DNA of 64,000 bases from Halovenus marina (GCF_051414115.1 NZ_JBLKNZ010000001.1:2852001-2916000), one strand, 5' to 3'. Shown: positions 53,335-62,427, counted from the stretch's first letter. A program made the numbers and translations. The notes: a model not told the origin generated them from the sequence alone.

Positions 53335-54590
53335 ACTACAACTACAGGTATCGCCTCAAGCCGACCAAAAGCCAGCGTGAGACACTGGACTACCACCGCG
53401 ATATCTGTAGACAACTCTATAATCACGCCCTGTACCGCTTCAACCAAATTCCCGAAGATGAGGGCACTGTCAAACAGCGTGTGCGGACAATCCGTGACGA
53501 GCTTCCCGACCTCAAAGACTGGTGGGACGCACTTACCGACGTGTACTCGAAAGTGCTTCAGCCCACTGTCATGCGGATTGCGAAAAACATCAACACACTG
53601 GGGAAGCTCAAAGAACAGGGCTACAAGGTTGGTAAACTTCGGTGGAAATCACCTCGGGAGTTTCGCAGTTTCACCTACAACCAGTCTGGCTTCGAACTCG
53701 ACAAGAAGAGTGGTCAGACCGTGTTGTCGCTGTCGAAACTCGCAGACATTCCCATCCAACTCCACCGACCACTGCCCGAGGACGCCACAGTCAAAGAAGT
53801 CACGCTCAAAAAAGAGAAGACTGGCGAGTGGTTCGCCATTTTCGGCATCGAGATGGACACGAAACCGCCAACCAAGCCGTCCATAGCGGATATTGACACT
53901 GACGAGATGGTCGGCATCGATGTGGGTATTCTGAAGTACGCCCACGACACAGACGGCACGGCGGTCGAATCACTCGACCTCTCGGAAGAACGCGACAGAC
54001 TCGAACGAGAGCAGCGAAAGCTCTCACGCAAAGAGTACGAGTCGAACAACTGGGAGAAGCAACGTCAGCGTGTCGCTGAGTGCCATTTCGACATCAAGCG
54101 CAAGCGGCGTGATTTCTTGCATAAACTCTCGAACTACTACGCTCGGGAGTACGAGCTAGTCGCGGTCGAAGACCTTGGCGTGAAAGGGATGCTCAAACAG
54201 CCGCGCAACAGCCGCAACATGGTATCGGCGGCGTGGAATACCTTCACTGATATGCTCGAAACGAAGTGTGAGCAGGAAGGCACGCACTTCGTGGAAGTTG
54301 ACCCCGAAGGAACCACCAAAGAGTGCGCTCAGTGTGGCGTCGAAACCGACAAACCGCTGTGGGTGCGTGAACATTCTTGTCCGGCTTGTGGTTTCGAGGC
54401 GGACAGAGACGCAAACGCAGCGTGGAACATTCTTTTTCGCGGACTCACCAAACTAGGAGTGGGTCACTCCGAAGGCACGCCTGTGGAGACTGCGCTCCCT
54501 GCGGGAACTGCGGTTGTTCCTGCAAAGCGCGTCTTGGAAACAGGAAGCCCCACCCTCAGCGAGCGCGTCAGTGCGAGCAGGGTGGGGTAG
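53331..54590 (+). CDS. tnpB: TnpB RNA-guided nuclease (RuvC, Cas12 ancestor)
   Basis: A 419-residue TnpB. The RuvC triad is complete: Asp197 (VGIDVGILKYA), Glu280 (VAVEDLGVKGM) and Asp360 (FEADRDANAAWN). The zinc finger has C332, C335, C350 and C353 (CAQC, CPAC). Length matches active relatives such as ISDra2 TnpB (408). The 3' end of the gene overlaps the right-end hairpin where the guide (omega) RNA would be made, and TTCAC may be the target-adjacent motif. TnpB is thought to keep the element by cutting empty donor sites. Confidence 0.93.
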   Translation: MNYNYRYRLKPTKSQRETLDYHRDICRQLYNHALYRFNQIPEDEGTVKQRVRTIRDELPDLKDWWDALTDVYSKVLQPTVMRIAKNINTLGKLKEQGYKVGKLRWKSPREFRSFTYNQSGFELDKKSGQTVLSLSKLADIPIQLHRPLPEDATVKEVTLKKEKTGEWFAIFGIEMDTKPPTKPSIADIDTDEMVGIDVGILKYAHDTDGTAVESLDLSEERDRLEREQRKLSRKEYESNNWEKQRQRVAECHFDIKRKRRDFLHKLSNYYAREYELVAVEDLGVKGMLKQPRNSRNMVSAAWNTFTDMLETKCEQEGTHFVEVDPEGTTKECAQCGVETDKPLWVREHSCPACGFEADRDANAAWNILFRGLTKLGVGHSEGTPVETALPAGTAVVPAKRVLETGSPTLSERVSASRVG

Positions 54591-54595
54591 TTCAC
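54540..54595 (+). ncRNA. Candidate 3' end of the TnpB guide (omega) RNA scaffold
   Basis: The last ~55 bases of the element, overlapping the end of tnpB, fold into a 9-bp stem (54548-54556 with 54579-54587) just before the TTCAC end. In characterised TnpB systems, the scaffold comes from this region and the guide is the flanking DNA downstream, here starting at 54596. This is inferred by analogy; the RNA is not demonstrated. Confidence 0.4.
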
Positions 54596-55764
54596 TTCTG
54601 GAACGACCCGAACAGTCCTCCGAGGCCGCCGATTGCGACCAGCACCCCGGCCAGCATGAACACGTCCAGCCCCACGGCGCTCTCGACGACGGCAATCGGG
54701 ATCGTTTGCCCGTCGATTTCGATGGTTCCGGTCGTGACGGTTTCGGCCAGCATGGTCCGGAGGAAGAATCCACCAGCGACCATGAGACCACCGAGTATCA
54801 GTGTGACGAGCGCCGAGAGCCGTCCCAGCCCGGTACCCCACGAGAGGGCGGGGAGGAGTACACCGAGCAACACGGGGATCAGCACGAGCACCGAAATTTC
54901 GAGTGCCATCCCGTTCCAGCTCTGACTGCCTTCGATTGAGACAACCCACGGCAGAAACAGCGAGACGCCAGCGAGAACCCCGCCGCCGAGCGCGAGAAGT
55001 CTGCTCGAACTCCAGTTCGAGATTCCACCCTGCTGTGCGTTCTGCGGCGGTGCGGTGTTCTGGTGCTGGTTCTGCGGTGGTGCGGCATGCTGTTGCTGGT
55101 CCCGTGGCTGTGCAGATCCCTGCTGTGCGTTCTGCGGTGGTGTCTGCTGGTTCTGCGGTGCGGTCCCCTGTGGCGGTTGTTGGTTCTGTGGCTGTGTGGG
55201 TTCCTGCCGGGAGTTTCGGGGCGGTGCAGTTCCCTGCTGTGGCGGTTCGGTACGCTGTCGTGGGTCGGACTGTCCGTGACCGCGCGCTGGCTGACCGGGG
55301 GGCTGTTCAGCTGGTGGCTGCCCCGCTCCAGTCTGCGCCCCGCCGCCTGCCTGTTTGCTGCCAGGTGGTGACTCCGCGCCGGGGTCGTCCGTCGCCGCGG
55401 ACGGCTGGTCAGCCGAGTGAAAGAACGTCGCCGGATCGAGAATCGAAACGTCGTGCTCACGGGCGGTGTCGGCCACGTCGTCGGGGACCCTCCCCGCTGT
55501 GACCAGTTCCGCGGCGTCGGCCTCTGTCTCGTCGGCCTGCTCTGCGAGCCACGTGCAGTGCTCGGCCCGCACGGTCGCTTCGGGATTGGGCAGAACAGCG
55601 AGGACGCGGCGCTGGTCAGTCTCCGGGTCGAGTGCCGCAATCTGGTACACGCCGGGTGACACCTCGGTTCGGTCGATGCGCCAGCCCTCGTCTGTGAGTC
55701 TGTTCTCGACAGCACCGAGCAGTTCGGGGGAATCTCCCGAAGAATCAGCCATGTTGCGATCCAT
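54592..55764 (-). CDS. Membrane protein with Mrr-like N-domain and Gln/Pro-rich linker
   Basis: A 390-residue protein in three parts. Residues 15-120 resemble the restriction-endonuclease-like (Mrr-type) fold: YQIAALDPETDQRRVLAVLPN, AAELVTAGRVPDDVADTA and HDVSILDPATF, the pattern seen where DNA or membrane-linked sensors carry inactive nuclease domains. Residues ~125-265 are a long low-complexity linker of PPQNQQ and TAPPQNAQQGG repeats. Four membrane helices follow. The stop codon TGA is read from the TTCAC end of the insertion element. An ATG at 55752 is an alternative start. Function unknown. Confidence 0.7.
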   Translation of the reverse strand: MDRNMADSSGDSPELLGAVENRLTDEGWRIDRTEVSPGVYQIAALDPETDQRRVLAVLPNPEATVRAEHCTWLAEQADETEADAAELVTAGRVPDDVADTAREHDVSILDPATFFHSADQPSAATDDPGAESPPGSKQAGGGAQTGAGQPPAEQPPGQPARGHGQSDPRQRTEPPQQGTAPPRNSRQEPTQPQNQQPPQGTAPQNQQTPPQNAQQGSAQPRDQQQHAAPPQNQHQNTAPPQNAQQGGISNWSSSRLLALGGGVLAGVSLFLPWVVSIEGSQSWNGMALEISVLVLIPVLLGVLLPALSWGTGLGRLSALVTLILGGLMVAGGFFLRTMLAETVTTGTIEIDGQTIPIAVVESAVGLDVFMLAGVLVAIGGLGGLFGSFQK

Positions 55765-55869
55765 CTGTCCCCCCGTACTAAATGGCATGAACGCTGTAAG
55801 TACTGCCGACACGCACAGTCGAGACAGCAAAACAGGTGCGTGATCCGTTCACCCAACTTCCGGGACGGA

Positions 55870-57552
55870 TCAGTTGTCGAAGCGGGCCTGGACGAACGGC
55901 TGAACCTCCTCGATGTCGCCGAGTCGGGAGTCCGAAAGCAGGACCGTCTCGGTCTCCTCGACCGGGACCGAGAGGCTGATCTCCTTGGTGCGGCCGTACC
56001 GCCCCTTCGAGACGACGACGGCGTTGACGATCCCGAGCATGTCGAGTTCGCTGATGAGGTCCGTGACGCGACGCTGGGTGAGCACGTCGGCGTCGATCTC
56101 CTCACAGAGGCGCTTGTAGATGTTGTACACCTCGCCCGTGTTGATGTTGTGGACGCCCTGCTTTTCGAGCAGGATGATCGCAAACAGGACGAGTTTGGAC
56201 TGCTGGGGGAGGGTTCGGACGACTTCGACGACGCGGTCGAGTTCGATCTTCTCCTGGGCCTGTCGGACGTGGTCCTCCTCGACGTTGTCAGTCTGGTCGC
56301 GCTCGGCGAGTTCACCCGCCGTCCGCAGCAGGTCGAGCGCGCGCCGGGCGTCGCCGTGTTCCTGTGCCGCGAATGCAGCACACAGCGGGATCACGTCGTC
56401 GGTGAGCGCGCTCGGTTTGAACGCGGCCTCGGCGCGGTGTTCGAGGATGTCCCGGAGTTGATTCGCGTCGTAGGGCGGGAAGACGATTTCCTCCTCGCCG
56501 AGACTCGACTTGACGCGCGGGTCCAGAAAGTCAGTGAACTTCAGGTCGTTCGAGATGCCGATGATCGAGACGCGAGAGCGTTCGAGTTCGTTGTTCATCC
56601 GCGAGAGGTTGTAGAGCGTGTCGTCGCCCGACTTCTCGACGAGTTTGTCGATCTCGTCGAGCATGATCACGACCACGCGCTCCCGGTAGTCGACGGCGTC
56701 GAAAAACGAACTGTAGACGCGGTCGGTCGGCCAGCCAGTCATCGGCACCTCGTCGAACTCGTCGCGCTCGTCGCGAAGTGATTCGATCTGTTCTGTCAGT
56801 TGATCGCGGGAGGAAAACTCGGTGTCGGTGAGGGCGCTCGGGTCCGACTCGGCCCGCTCGGCCAGCGACTCGGCGGCCTCGATGTCGGCCTCGATGGCCT
56901 CGCGGTTCCGCTCGATGAAGGTGTTTGCGAGTTGGGCGAGCACGCGATACTGGGTGTCGGTCACCTCGCAGTTGATGTACTGCACCTCGCAGGGCACCTC
57001 GTACTTCTCGGAGGTCGATTCGAGTTCGTCGCTGACGAACTTCGCGCTCGCAGTCTTGCCCGTCCCCGTCTTGCCGTAGATGAGGATGTTCGACGGCGTA
57101 TCGCCCCGGAGCGCCGAGACGAGAATAGTGGCCATGTTGTTGATCTGCTCCTCGCGATGGGGGAGTTTCCGGGGCGTGTACGACGGACGAAGCACCTCCT
57201 TGTTCTCGAAGATCGGTTCGCCGTCGAGCAAGTTATCGAACAGCCCCTGCGAGGCCTCATCGTCACCACCCTCGATATCGTCGAGCAAGATATCGTCGAG
57301 TCCGTCCTCGTCGGATAAACTACCATCGCCGGACGGGGTCGACTCGAAGCCCACATCGTCCGGCTCGTCACCGTCGGTGGTTTCTGGGGTGGCGTCGTCA
57401 GCCTCCGGTGTGTCGTCGCCATCGTCGGGGACCGCAGAATCGGACATCTCATCGTCAGCAGTCGCAGTATCCAGGTCGGCTACTCCAGCCGATTCGCTGG
57501 GATCGATATCGCTCTCGCCACCGCCCTCGGATGATTTATTCCTCTCTGTCAT
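55870..57552 (-). CDS. Orc1/Cdc6 replication initiator
   Basis: A 560-residue origin-binding AAA+ protein. Residues 1-110 are a long acidic, disordered extension not found in most Orc1/Cdc6. The AAA+ domain has the P-loop GKTGTGKT (160-167), Walker B VVIMLDEIDKL and sensor IIGISNDLKFTDFLDPRV. The C-terminal winged helix (EVYNIYKRLCEEIDADVLTQRRVTDLISELDMLGIV, in part) binds origin DNA. ORB-like motifs upstream at 57564-57582 and 57671-57688 raise the possibility of an adjacent origin. The ATG at 57552 (MTERNKSSEGG) is chosen as the N-terminus typical of the family. Confidence 0.94.
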   Translation of the reverse strand: MTERNKSSEGGGESDIDPSESAGVADLDTATADDEMSDSAVPDDGDDTPEADDATPETTDGDEPDDVGFESTPSGDGSLSDEDGLDDILLDDIEGGDDEASQGLFDNLLDGEPIFENKEVLRPSYTPRKLPHREEQINNMATILVSALRGDTPSNILIYGKTGTGKTASAKFVSDELESTSEKYEVPCEVQYINCEVTDTQYRVLAQLANTFIERNREAIEADIEAAESLAERAESDPSALTDTEFSSRDQLTEQIESLRDERDEFDEVPMTGWPTDRVYSSFFDAVDYRERVVVIMLDEIDKLVEKSGDDTLYNLSRMNNELERSRVSIIGISNDLKFTDFLDPRVKSSLGEEEIVFPPYDANQLRDILEHRAEAAFKPSALTDDVIPLCAAFAAQEHGDARRALDLLRTAGELAERDQTDNVEEDHVRQAQEKIELDRVVEVVRTLPQQSKLVLFAIILLEKQGVHNINTGEVYNIYKRLCEEIDADVLTQRRVTDLISELDMLGIVNAVVVSKGRYGRTKEISLSVPVEETETVLLSDSRLGDIEEVQPFVQARFDN

Positions 57553-57563
57553 GCGGTTTCGTG

Positions 57564-57688
57564 CCCTCTGTTTCGGGTGGAAGTCTCGCGCGCCGACGCG
57601 AATTTGCCCGCATCCCCGGGTAACGCCGACACATAGGGGGTACTGCGAGTGCCAGTCGCGTCCAGTTGAACCACCAGAAACGGCGGTT
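57564..57688. other. Candidate replication-origin boxes beside orc1/cdc6
   Basis: On the minus strand, 57564-57582 reads TTCCACCCGAAACAGAGGG. On the plus strand, 57671-57688 reads CCACCAGAAACGGCGGTT. Both resemble the archaeal ORB core (TCCAnnnGAAACnnAGGG-like) and face opposite directions. An AT-rich tract (tactatattaaagattt) follows at 57691-57707. Inverted ORBs near an Orc1 gene and an AT-rich tract are the usual layout of haloarchaeal origins, but two imperfect boxes are weak proof. Confidence 0.35.
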
Positions 57689-57771
57689 GATACTATATTA
57701 AAGATTTCGGTCGTGAGTAGACCAGATCGAGAAGGAGGATATTTAAATGAGCGCACGGAGACCGGGCGCAG

Positions 57772-59244
57772 TCAGTCCACGTCACGGACGGCAGCGTCGT
57801 CGTCGACCGATTCTCTCTTCACGGCCGGGTCCGGTCGTGATTCGTCGATGACGGTGTCCTGCCACCGGCCGAGGCGAAACCAGACAACTGCGATCACGAA
57901 GGAGAGGGCAGCACCGACAGCGAAGGCGATCCAGATCCCCTCGACACCGACGCCGAGCGTCGGGATCGCGAGGTCGGTTCCGGGGACCGTGATCGCGGAG
58001 AAGGCGACGACTATCGCGACCGGGACGCGAAAGACCCACCGCGAGAGAAAGGACAGCGCCATCGCGACTTTCGTCTGTCCGGCACCGCGAAAGGCTCCCT
58101 GAATGACCATCGTCCCGCCGAAGGCCGCCCAGAACGGCGCGATGATGTACAGGAATCCGACGCCCTCGGTGATGACTGCCGGGTCGTCGACGAAAATCCC
58201 CAGCATGAACCGGGGGAAGAGCAGACAGACCGCCGCCGCGGCCCCGAGCAGTCCCATCGTTCCGGCGGTCGCGACGTAGGTGACACGCCAAGCACGGTCG
58301 GGCGTGTTCGCACCCAGGTTCTGTCCCACGCCGGTCGCAGTCGCCTGTCCGACCGCGCCAGCGACCGACCACGTGACCGACATCAGCCGAACACCGATCC
58401 CGTAGGCAGCGACCGCCGCCGTGCCAAAGGGCGTGACGAAGGCGGCCATGACGACCGCAGCGAAACTCCGCGCCCAGCCGTCGATCGTCGCCGGATAGCC
58501 GATCGACAGTAGCCTCCCCAGCACGCTGAGGTCCGGTCGGAGGTCACGGAGATACAGGCGCACGCCGAAGCCGCCACGCAGCAGAAAGTAGATCCCCGCC
58601 GCAGTCGCACCCGCCCGGGCGATGAGCGTCGCCACCGCCGCGCCGCGAGTACCCATCGCCGGGAACGGTCCCCAGCCGAGGATCAGAAACGGGTCGAGAA
58701 CGACGTTGCCGCCAGCAGAGGCGACCATCAGCCACATCGCAGTTTTCGTATCCCCGGCCCCCTGCAGGGAGGCGCGAAAGCCCATGAACAGGAAGGTAAA
58801 GGGAAGCGCGAGAAAGATGACCTCGATGTACGCGAGTGCGTCGGTAAACACCGCGCCCTCCGCACCCATCAGCGTCAGGACCGTCGTGCGAAATCGCCAG
58901 CCGACGGCCGCGAGAAGCCCCGAGACAGCAACTGCGAGCAACATCGTCTGTGCGACGACCTGGTCGGCCTGCCGATCGTTGCCCGCTCCGACGTGCTGGG
59001 AGACGACGGCGATCGTCGAGGCAGTGATACCCATCGCCGTCGAGACAAAGAGCCACGAGAGGGGAAACATCAGCGATACCGCTGCGACCGCCTCCGAGTC
59101 GACCCGACCCACCCAGAACATATCCGCGAGGTTGTACACCGTCTGAAGCAGGTTGCCGAGCACGAGCGGCCACGCCAGCGTGAGGAGACTCGGCGCTATC
59201 GCCCCCGCCGTCATGTCGACGCGCTGGCGGTCCGTCTCGGGCAC
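57772..59244 (-). CDS. MATE-family multidrug/cation exporter
   Basis: A 490-residue exporter with 12 helices in two similar halves. Family motifs include LAWPLVLGNLLQTVYNLADMFWVG at the start, GFRASLQGAGDTKTAMWL in half one and the matching GAFRGAGQTKVAMALSF in half two. It expels drugs or organic cations using an ion gradient. The frame begins with GTG at 59244; an ATG at 59214 (MTAGAIAPSLL) is a good alternative because the membrane part begins right after it. It is tandem with orc1. Confidence 0.9.
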   Translation of the reverse strand: MPETDRQRVDMTAGAIAPSLLTLAWPLVLGNLLQTVYNLADMFWVGRVDSEAVAAVSLMFPLSWLFVSTAMGITASTIAVVSQHVGAGNDRQADQVVAQTMLLAVAVSGLLAAVGWRFRTTVLTLMGAEGAVFTDALAYIEVIFLALPFTFLFMGFRASLQGAGDTKTAMWLMVASAGGNVVLDPFLILGWGPFPAMGTRGAAVATLIARAGATAAGIYFLLRGGFGVRLYLRDLRPDLSVLGRLLSIGYPATIDGWARSFAAVVMAAFVTPFGTAAVAAYGIGVRLMSVTWSVAGAVGQATATGVGQNLGANTPDRAWRVTYVATAGTMGLLGAAAAVCLLFPRFMLGIFVDDPAVITEGVGFLYIIAPFWAAFGGTMVIQGAFRGAGQTKVAMALSFLSRWVFRVPVAIVVAFSAITVPGTDLAIPTLGVGVEGIWIAFAVGAALSFVIAVVWFRLGRWQDTVIDESRPDPAVKRESVDDDAAVRDVD

Positions 59245-59328
59245 TGCCGATCGATTTGTCTCCAGCCGAATGAAACCCGCGGCTACCCGATGCGCGACGG
59301 GTCAGATGACGGCAACCGCGTCTCGAAT

Positions 59329-59562
59329 TTAGCTCTCGTCTGTAGTCTTCACACCGGGCACGCGCCCGCTCGCCGACGAGCGGACGTTTTCGATCTTGTC
59401 ACCGACCGAGATGCGCGTCTCGCCGATGGTCGCGCCGACGAGCGCGCCGACTGCGCCGCCGGTGCTCGCCGCGTTGCGACTGATCAATCCGCCAATCGCT
59501 GCGCCGATTGCCGCACCGATCGCTGCGTACCGTGCGCGACTGAGCGCCAGTTTGAGTCCCAT
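59329..59562 (-). CDS. Small glycine-zipper protein
   Basis: A 77-residue protein with two glycine/alanine-rich hydrophobic segments (AAIGAAIGAAIGGLI and GGAVGALVGATIGE) in which Gly recurs every four residues, the glycine-zipper pattern of small membrane-associating proteins. Function is unknown. The ATG at 59562 (MGLKLALSRARYAAIG) is the natural start. Confidence 0.62.
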   Translation of the reverse strand: MGLKLALSRARYAAIGAAIGAAIGGLISRNAASTGGAVGALVGATIGETRISVGDKIENVRSSASGRVPGVKTTDES

Positions 59563-59640
59563 AGTTCTATTTCGTCCAGTTGATACAAAAGGGTACGTAT
59601 TGGCGAACGACACAACAGGGCGAACTCGGCGGGCGGCCCG

Positions 59641-60027
59641 TCAGTAGGCGTCACCCGCTGGACTGACGTCGAGTACCTCGACGGCAGCGAGTACGAGTGC
59701 GTCGGGTTCGACGTCGCCGCGTGCGGACTGGTACCGGTCCCGTTGCAGCACCGCCGCGACGACGGCCTGCGTCTCGGCGCGCGTCTCCATCACGTCTTCG
59801 ACGTCGTCGATGTCGTGTTCCGCACAGTACACCCCCTGAATCTCCCAGCTGTGCCCCTCGTAACACGAGACTGCGACCGTCACGGAGTCACCCTCGCGCA
59901 GCCGTGTCCCATCGCAGGCCCGGCAGCCGACGGTCCCGTCAGTGAAATTCTGTTTGATCGCGAGGCTCTCGACGACCAGTCCGGAGAGCGTCTCGACGAG
60001 TCGGTCATCAGATGGTGGAGCCTGCAT
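59641..60027 (-). CDS. Haloarchaeal protein with Cys/His cluster
   Basis: A 128-residue soluble protein that I cannot name. Its central part has CRACDG, a later SCYEGHSWE and VYCAEHD, giving four Cys and two His that could bind zinc. The C-terminal half is a helix followed by VLAAVEVLDVSPAG. It lies 57 bases downstream of trkH on the same strand and may be co-transcribed. Confidence 0.6.
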   Translation of the reverse strand: MQAPPSDDRLVETLSGLVVESLAIKQNFTDGTVGCRACDGTRLREGDSVTVAVSCYEGHSWEIQGVYCAEHDIDDVEDVMETRAETQAVVAAVLQRDRYQSARGDVEPDALVLAAVEVLDVSPAGDAY

Positions 60028-60083
60028 ACGCGGAGCGACGGGCTACAAGCAGATAGACCTTGAGCAAACGAGCGGCCCAACCG

Positions 60084-61640
60084 CTACCGACGCCAGAATG
60101 CGCCGGTGAACACCACCAGCACGGGAATGATCTCGAGCCGACCGGCCCACATCAGAAAGACCATAAACAGCTTCGAGGTGTTCGGGAAGTCGAGATAGCT
60201 CCCGAACGGGCCGAGCGGGCCAAATCCGGGGCCGATGTTTCCGATCGTCGCGAGGCTGGCGCTGAGCGCGTCGATGGGAGTGAGGGCGATGTCGGTCGTG
60301 CGGCTGGCGTCGACGGCGATGATGACTGCGCCGAGTCCGAGCAACACGAGATACAGGAGCGTGAACCCGATCACGCCACGCACCGCGCCCTCGTCGACGA
60401 CGTGATGGCCGAGTCGGATCGGCTCGACGACGTCCGGATGCGAGGCCGTGTCGAGTTCGCGCTTGCCAGCCTTGAGGACGATTAGCCACCGGACGATCTT
60501 GATTCCGCCACCGGTCGATCCGGCGGAGCCGCCGATGAACATCGCAAAGAGGATAACCATCTGTGCGGCAGTGTCCCACTGCGCGAAGTCGCTGGTCGCA
60601 AAGCCCGTCGAGTTCATCAGCGAGCCGATCTGGAAGGCGGCCTGCCGTGCGGCGTTTTCGAGGTGTCCCGCGGTCGTCCCGCCCAGTCGCAGGGACGGGG
60701 CCGCCCCCGCGTACAGCACACCGGCGAGCACGAGCATCAACAGCGCGAGCGCGCCGAGATACCCCCGGAACTCGGCGTCGTTCAGTACTGTGGTGGTGTC
60801 GCGGTTCAACAGATACCAGAAGAGCGCGAAGTTCGTCCCCGCGACGACCATAAACGGGATCACGAGCCACTGCACGGCGGGGTCGAAGGCGGCGATGCTG
60901 TCGGCCTCCGGGGAGAACCCCCCCGTCGGCAGCGTCGAGAGGCCGTGTGCGACCGCGTTGTAGAGGGTCATGTCCGGCGCGAGGCTGCTGTCGAGCACCA
61001 GATGGCTGTAATGCAGCGCAGTCATCAGGAAGACGAAAAGCAGCGTGAAGCCGAGATAGACGAGCCAGAGCACTCGCGCAGTCTCGGCGATCCGTGGGGT
61101 GAGTCGCTGCAGTTCTGGGCCTGGTGCCTCCTGTTCCATCAACTGTGCCCCGTTGATCGCGATCTCGGGGAGGATGGCGATCATCAGGACGATGATTCCC
61201 ATCCCGCCGAGCCACTGGGTGAGCTGTCGCCAGATCAACAGCGCGTGTGAGTGCTGCTCGGTCGAAATGTCGCCCATGACGGTCGCGCCAGTCGTCGTGA
61301 AGCCACTCATCGATTCGAAGAGTGCGTTGACGGGGTGAGCGAGCGTCGACTCGGTCCCCATCCCGGCGAGTAGATATGGGATCGAACCGACGAACGCAGC
61401 GCCGAGCCACGCGAGCGCGACGAGCAGGAGTGCCTCCGGCGGCCCGAGGTCGCCGTCGGTGTCAGCCTGTTCGAGCGCGAACCCGATGAGGACGAAAATC
61501 CCCATCGATGCCAGGAAGACGACCGTGTCTTCGCCGTAGACGAGACTCGTCACGAGCGGTACCACCATCGCGACTGCCAGCCACTTGATGACGGTACCCG
61601 TCAGCGCGACACTTTGCCGCCAGTTGACGTACGTTGCCAT
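60084..61640 (-). CDS. trkH: TrkH potassium uptake protein
   Basis: A 518-residue potassium transporter subunit. It has four pore loops with the filter glycines: GFTTTGATVM, STLPTGGFSPE, NSTGFATSDF and TIGNIGPGFGPL. The positively charged gate region GGSAGSTGGGIKIVRW precedes the third-fourth loop. Haloarchaea keep very high internal potassium, so this is a core osmotic function. It normally works with a TrkA gate protein, not present in the window. The ATG at 61640 is used. Confidence 0.95.
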   Translation of the reverse strand: MATYVNWRQSVALTGTVIKWLAVAMVVPLVTSLVYGEDTVVFLASMGIFVLIGFALEQADTDGDLGPPEALLLVALAWLGAAFVGSIPYLLAGMGTESTLAHPVNALFESMSGFTTTGATVMGDISTEQHSHALLIWRQLTQWLGGMGIIVLMIAILPEIAINGAQLMEQEAPGPELQRLTPRIAETARVLWLVYLGFTLLFVFLMTALHYSHLVLDSSLAPDMTLYNAVAHGLSTLPTGGFSPEADSIAAFDPAVQWLVIPFMVVAGTNFALFWYLLNRDTTTVLNDAEFRGYLGALALLMLVLAGVLYAGAAPSLRLGGTTAGHLENAARQAAFQIGSLMNSTGFATSDFAQWDTAAQMVILFAMFIGGSAGSTGGGIKIVRWLIVLKAGKRELDTASHPDVVEPIRLGHHVVDEGAVRGVIGFTLLYLVLLGLGAVIIAVDASRTTDIALTPIDALSASLATIGNIGPGFGPLGPFGSYLDFPNTSKLFMVFLMWAGRLEIIPVLVVFTGAFWRR

Positions 61641-61926
61641 GGTTTCCTCGTCAGTACCGAGACGGTAGCGACCGATGAATCAGGACGGAGCGGCACGACC
61701 GCCGGGCGAGCGGATCCACGCGACCATCTCGAACATGACGGACTTCCATGGGTTATCGGCTTAAGCCCATCGGAGTCGGCCCCGTGTACGACCGCCGTTC
61801 GCGTCGCGACATCCGAGAAGCACGACGGGCACGGCCACAGCGGTGAGCGCACCCGATGGTATATGTGGCAGAAGCCATACTGTGTATTGAAACGAGTTAC
61901 CATGCACCGAATCCTGTGTGAGAGAC

Positions 61927-62427
61927 ATGAGCGACGATGACCAGCCCGCCTCGGAGAATCCGCCCGAAGCGGTCGGGACCGGGTCTTCAGCAGCGGTAAC
62001 AGAACGATACTCCGACATGTTGGGCCGGTTCGTTCAGGGAACCGAGCTAGCCGCTGCGACCATCTTCGCGATTCTCTTCGCGGTGGGTGTGATCGATTTG
62101 ACGCTCCAGATACTCGGGGCCGTCCGGTCTGGTCGTATCACCGATCCGCTTGTCGTTATCGGCTTCATCGACACCGGACTGCTCCTGTTGATCATCGTCG
62201 AGGTGTACCAGACGGTACTCGCGTACGTCGAAGAGAGCAACACCCGACGGATCGTTCGGCTAGTGATCTACACCGGCGTCATCGCGATGGTCAGAAAGGC
62301 CATCATCTTTCGAACGGGCGAGTACGCAACGCTGCAGGACGCCCTGCTCGCCGCTGGCGCATACGCACTCATCATCTTCGCGCTGGTTGCCCTCCTGTTC
62401 GCCGAGCGGAACTTCGGAGACGAGTAA
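61927..62427 (+). CDS. PsiE-like membrane protein
   Basis: A 166-residue protein with four membrane helices, matching phosphate-starvation-inducible PsiE. Key parts are GVIDLTLQILGAV, LLIIVEVYQTVLAYVEE and VIYTGVIAMVRKAII. The function of PsiE is unknown. The first 35 residues are an acidic tail. ATG at 61927; a GTG at 61918 is possible. It ends 3 bases before the left arm of the inverted-repeat element at 62431. Confidence 0.82.
   Translation: MSDDDQPASENPPEAVGTGSSAAVTERYSDMLGRFVQGTELAAATIFAILFAVGVIDLTLQILGAVRSGRITDPLVVIGFIDTGLLLLIIVEVYQTVLAYVEESNTRRIVRLVIYTGVIAMVRKAIIFRTGEYATLQDALLAAGAYALIIFALVALLFAERNFGDE

Larger units (their letters stand above)
52667..54595 (+). mobile_element. IS200/IS605-type insertion element with tnpA and tnpB
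   Basis: A 1,929-base element. It has no terminal inverted repeats or target duplication; instead the pentamer TTCAC flanks it on the left (52662-52666) and ends it on the right (54591-54595), as expected for IS605-type peel-and-paste transposition. A left-end hairpin, cggtac...gtgccg (52667-52686), and a right-end hairpin, ccccaccct/agggtgggg (54548-54587), fit TnpA recognition structures. The leader 52700-52860 holds cggaaatc-tcc-gatttccg and related stems. Both genes look intact. Confidence 0.85.

Noticed and set aside
52667..54595. Prophage or integrated plasmid around the transposase genes
   Set aside because: Only tnpA and tnpB are present, with ordinary chromosomal genes on both sides and no integrase, capsid or plasmid genes.
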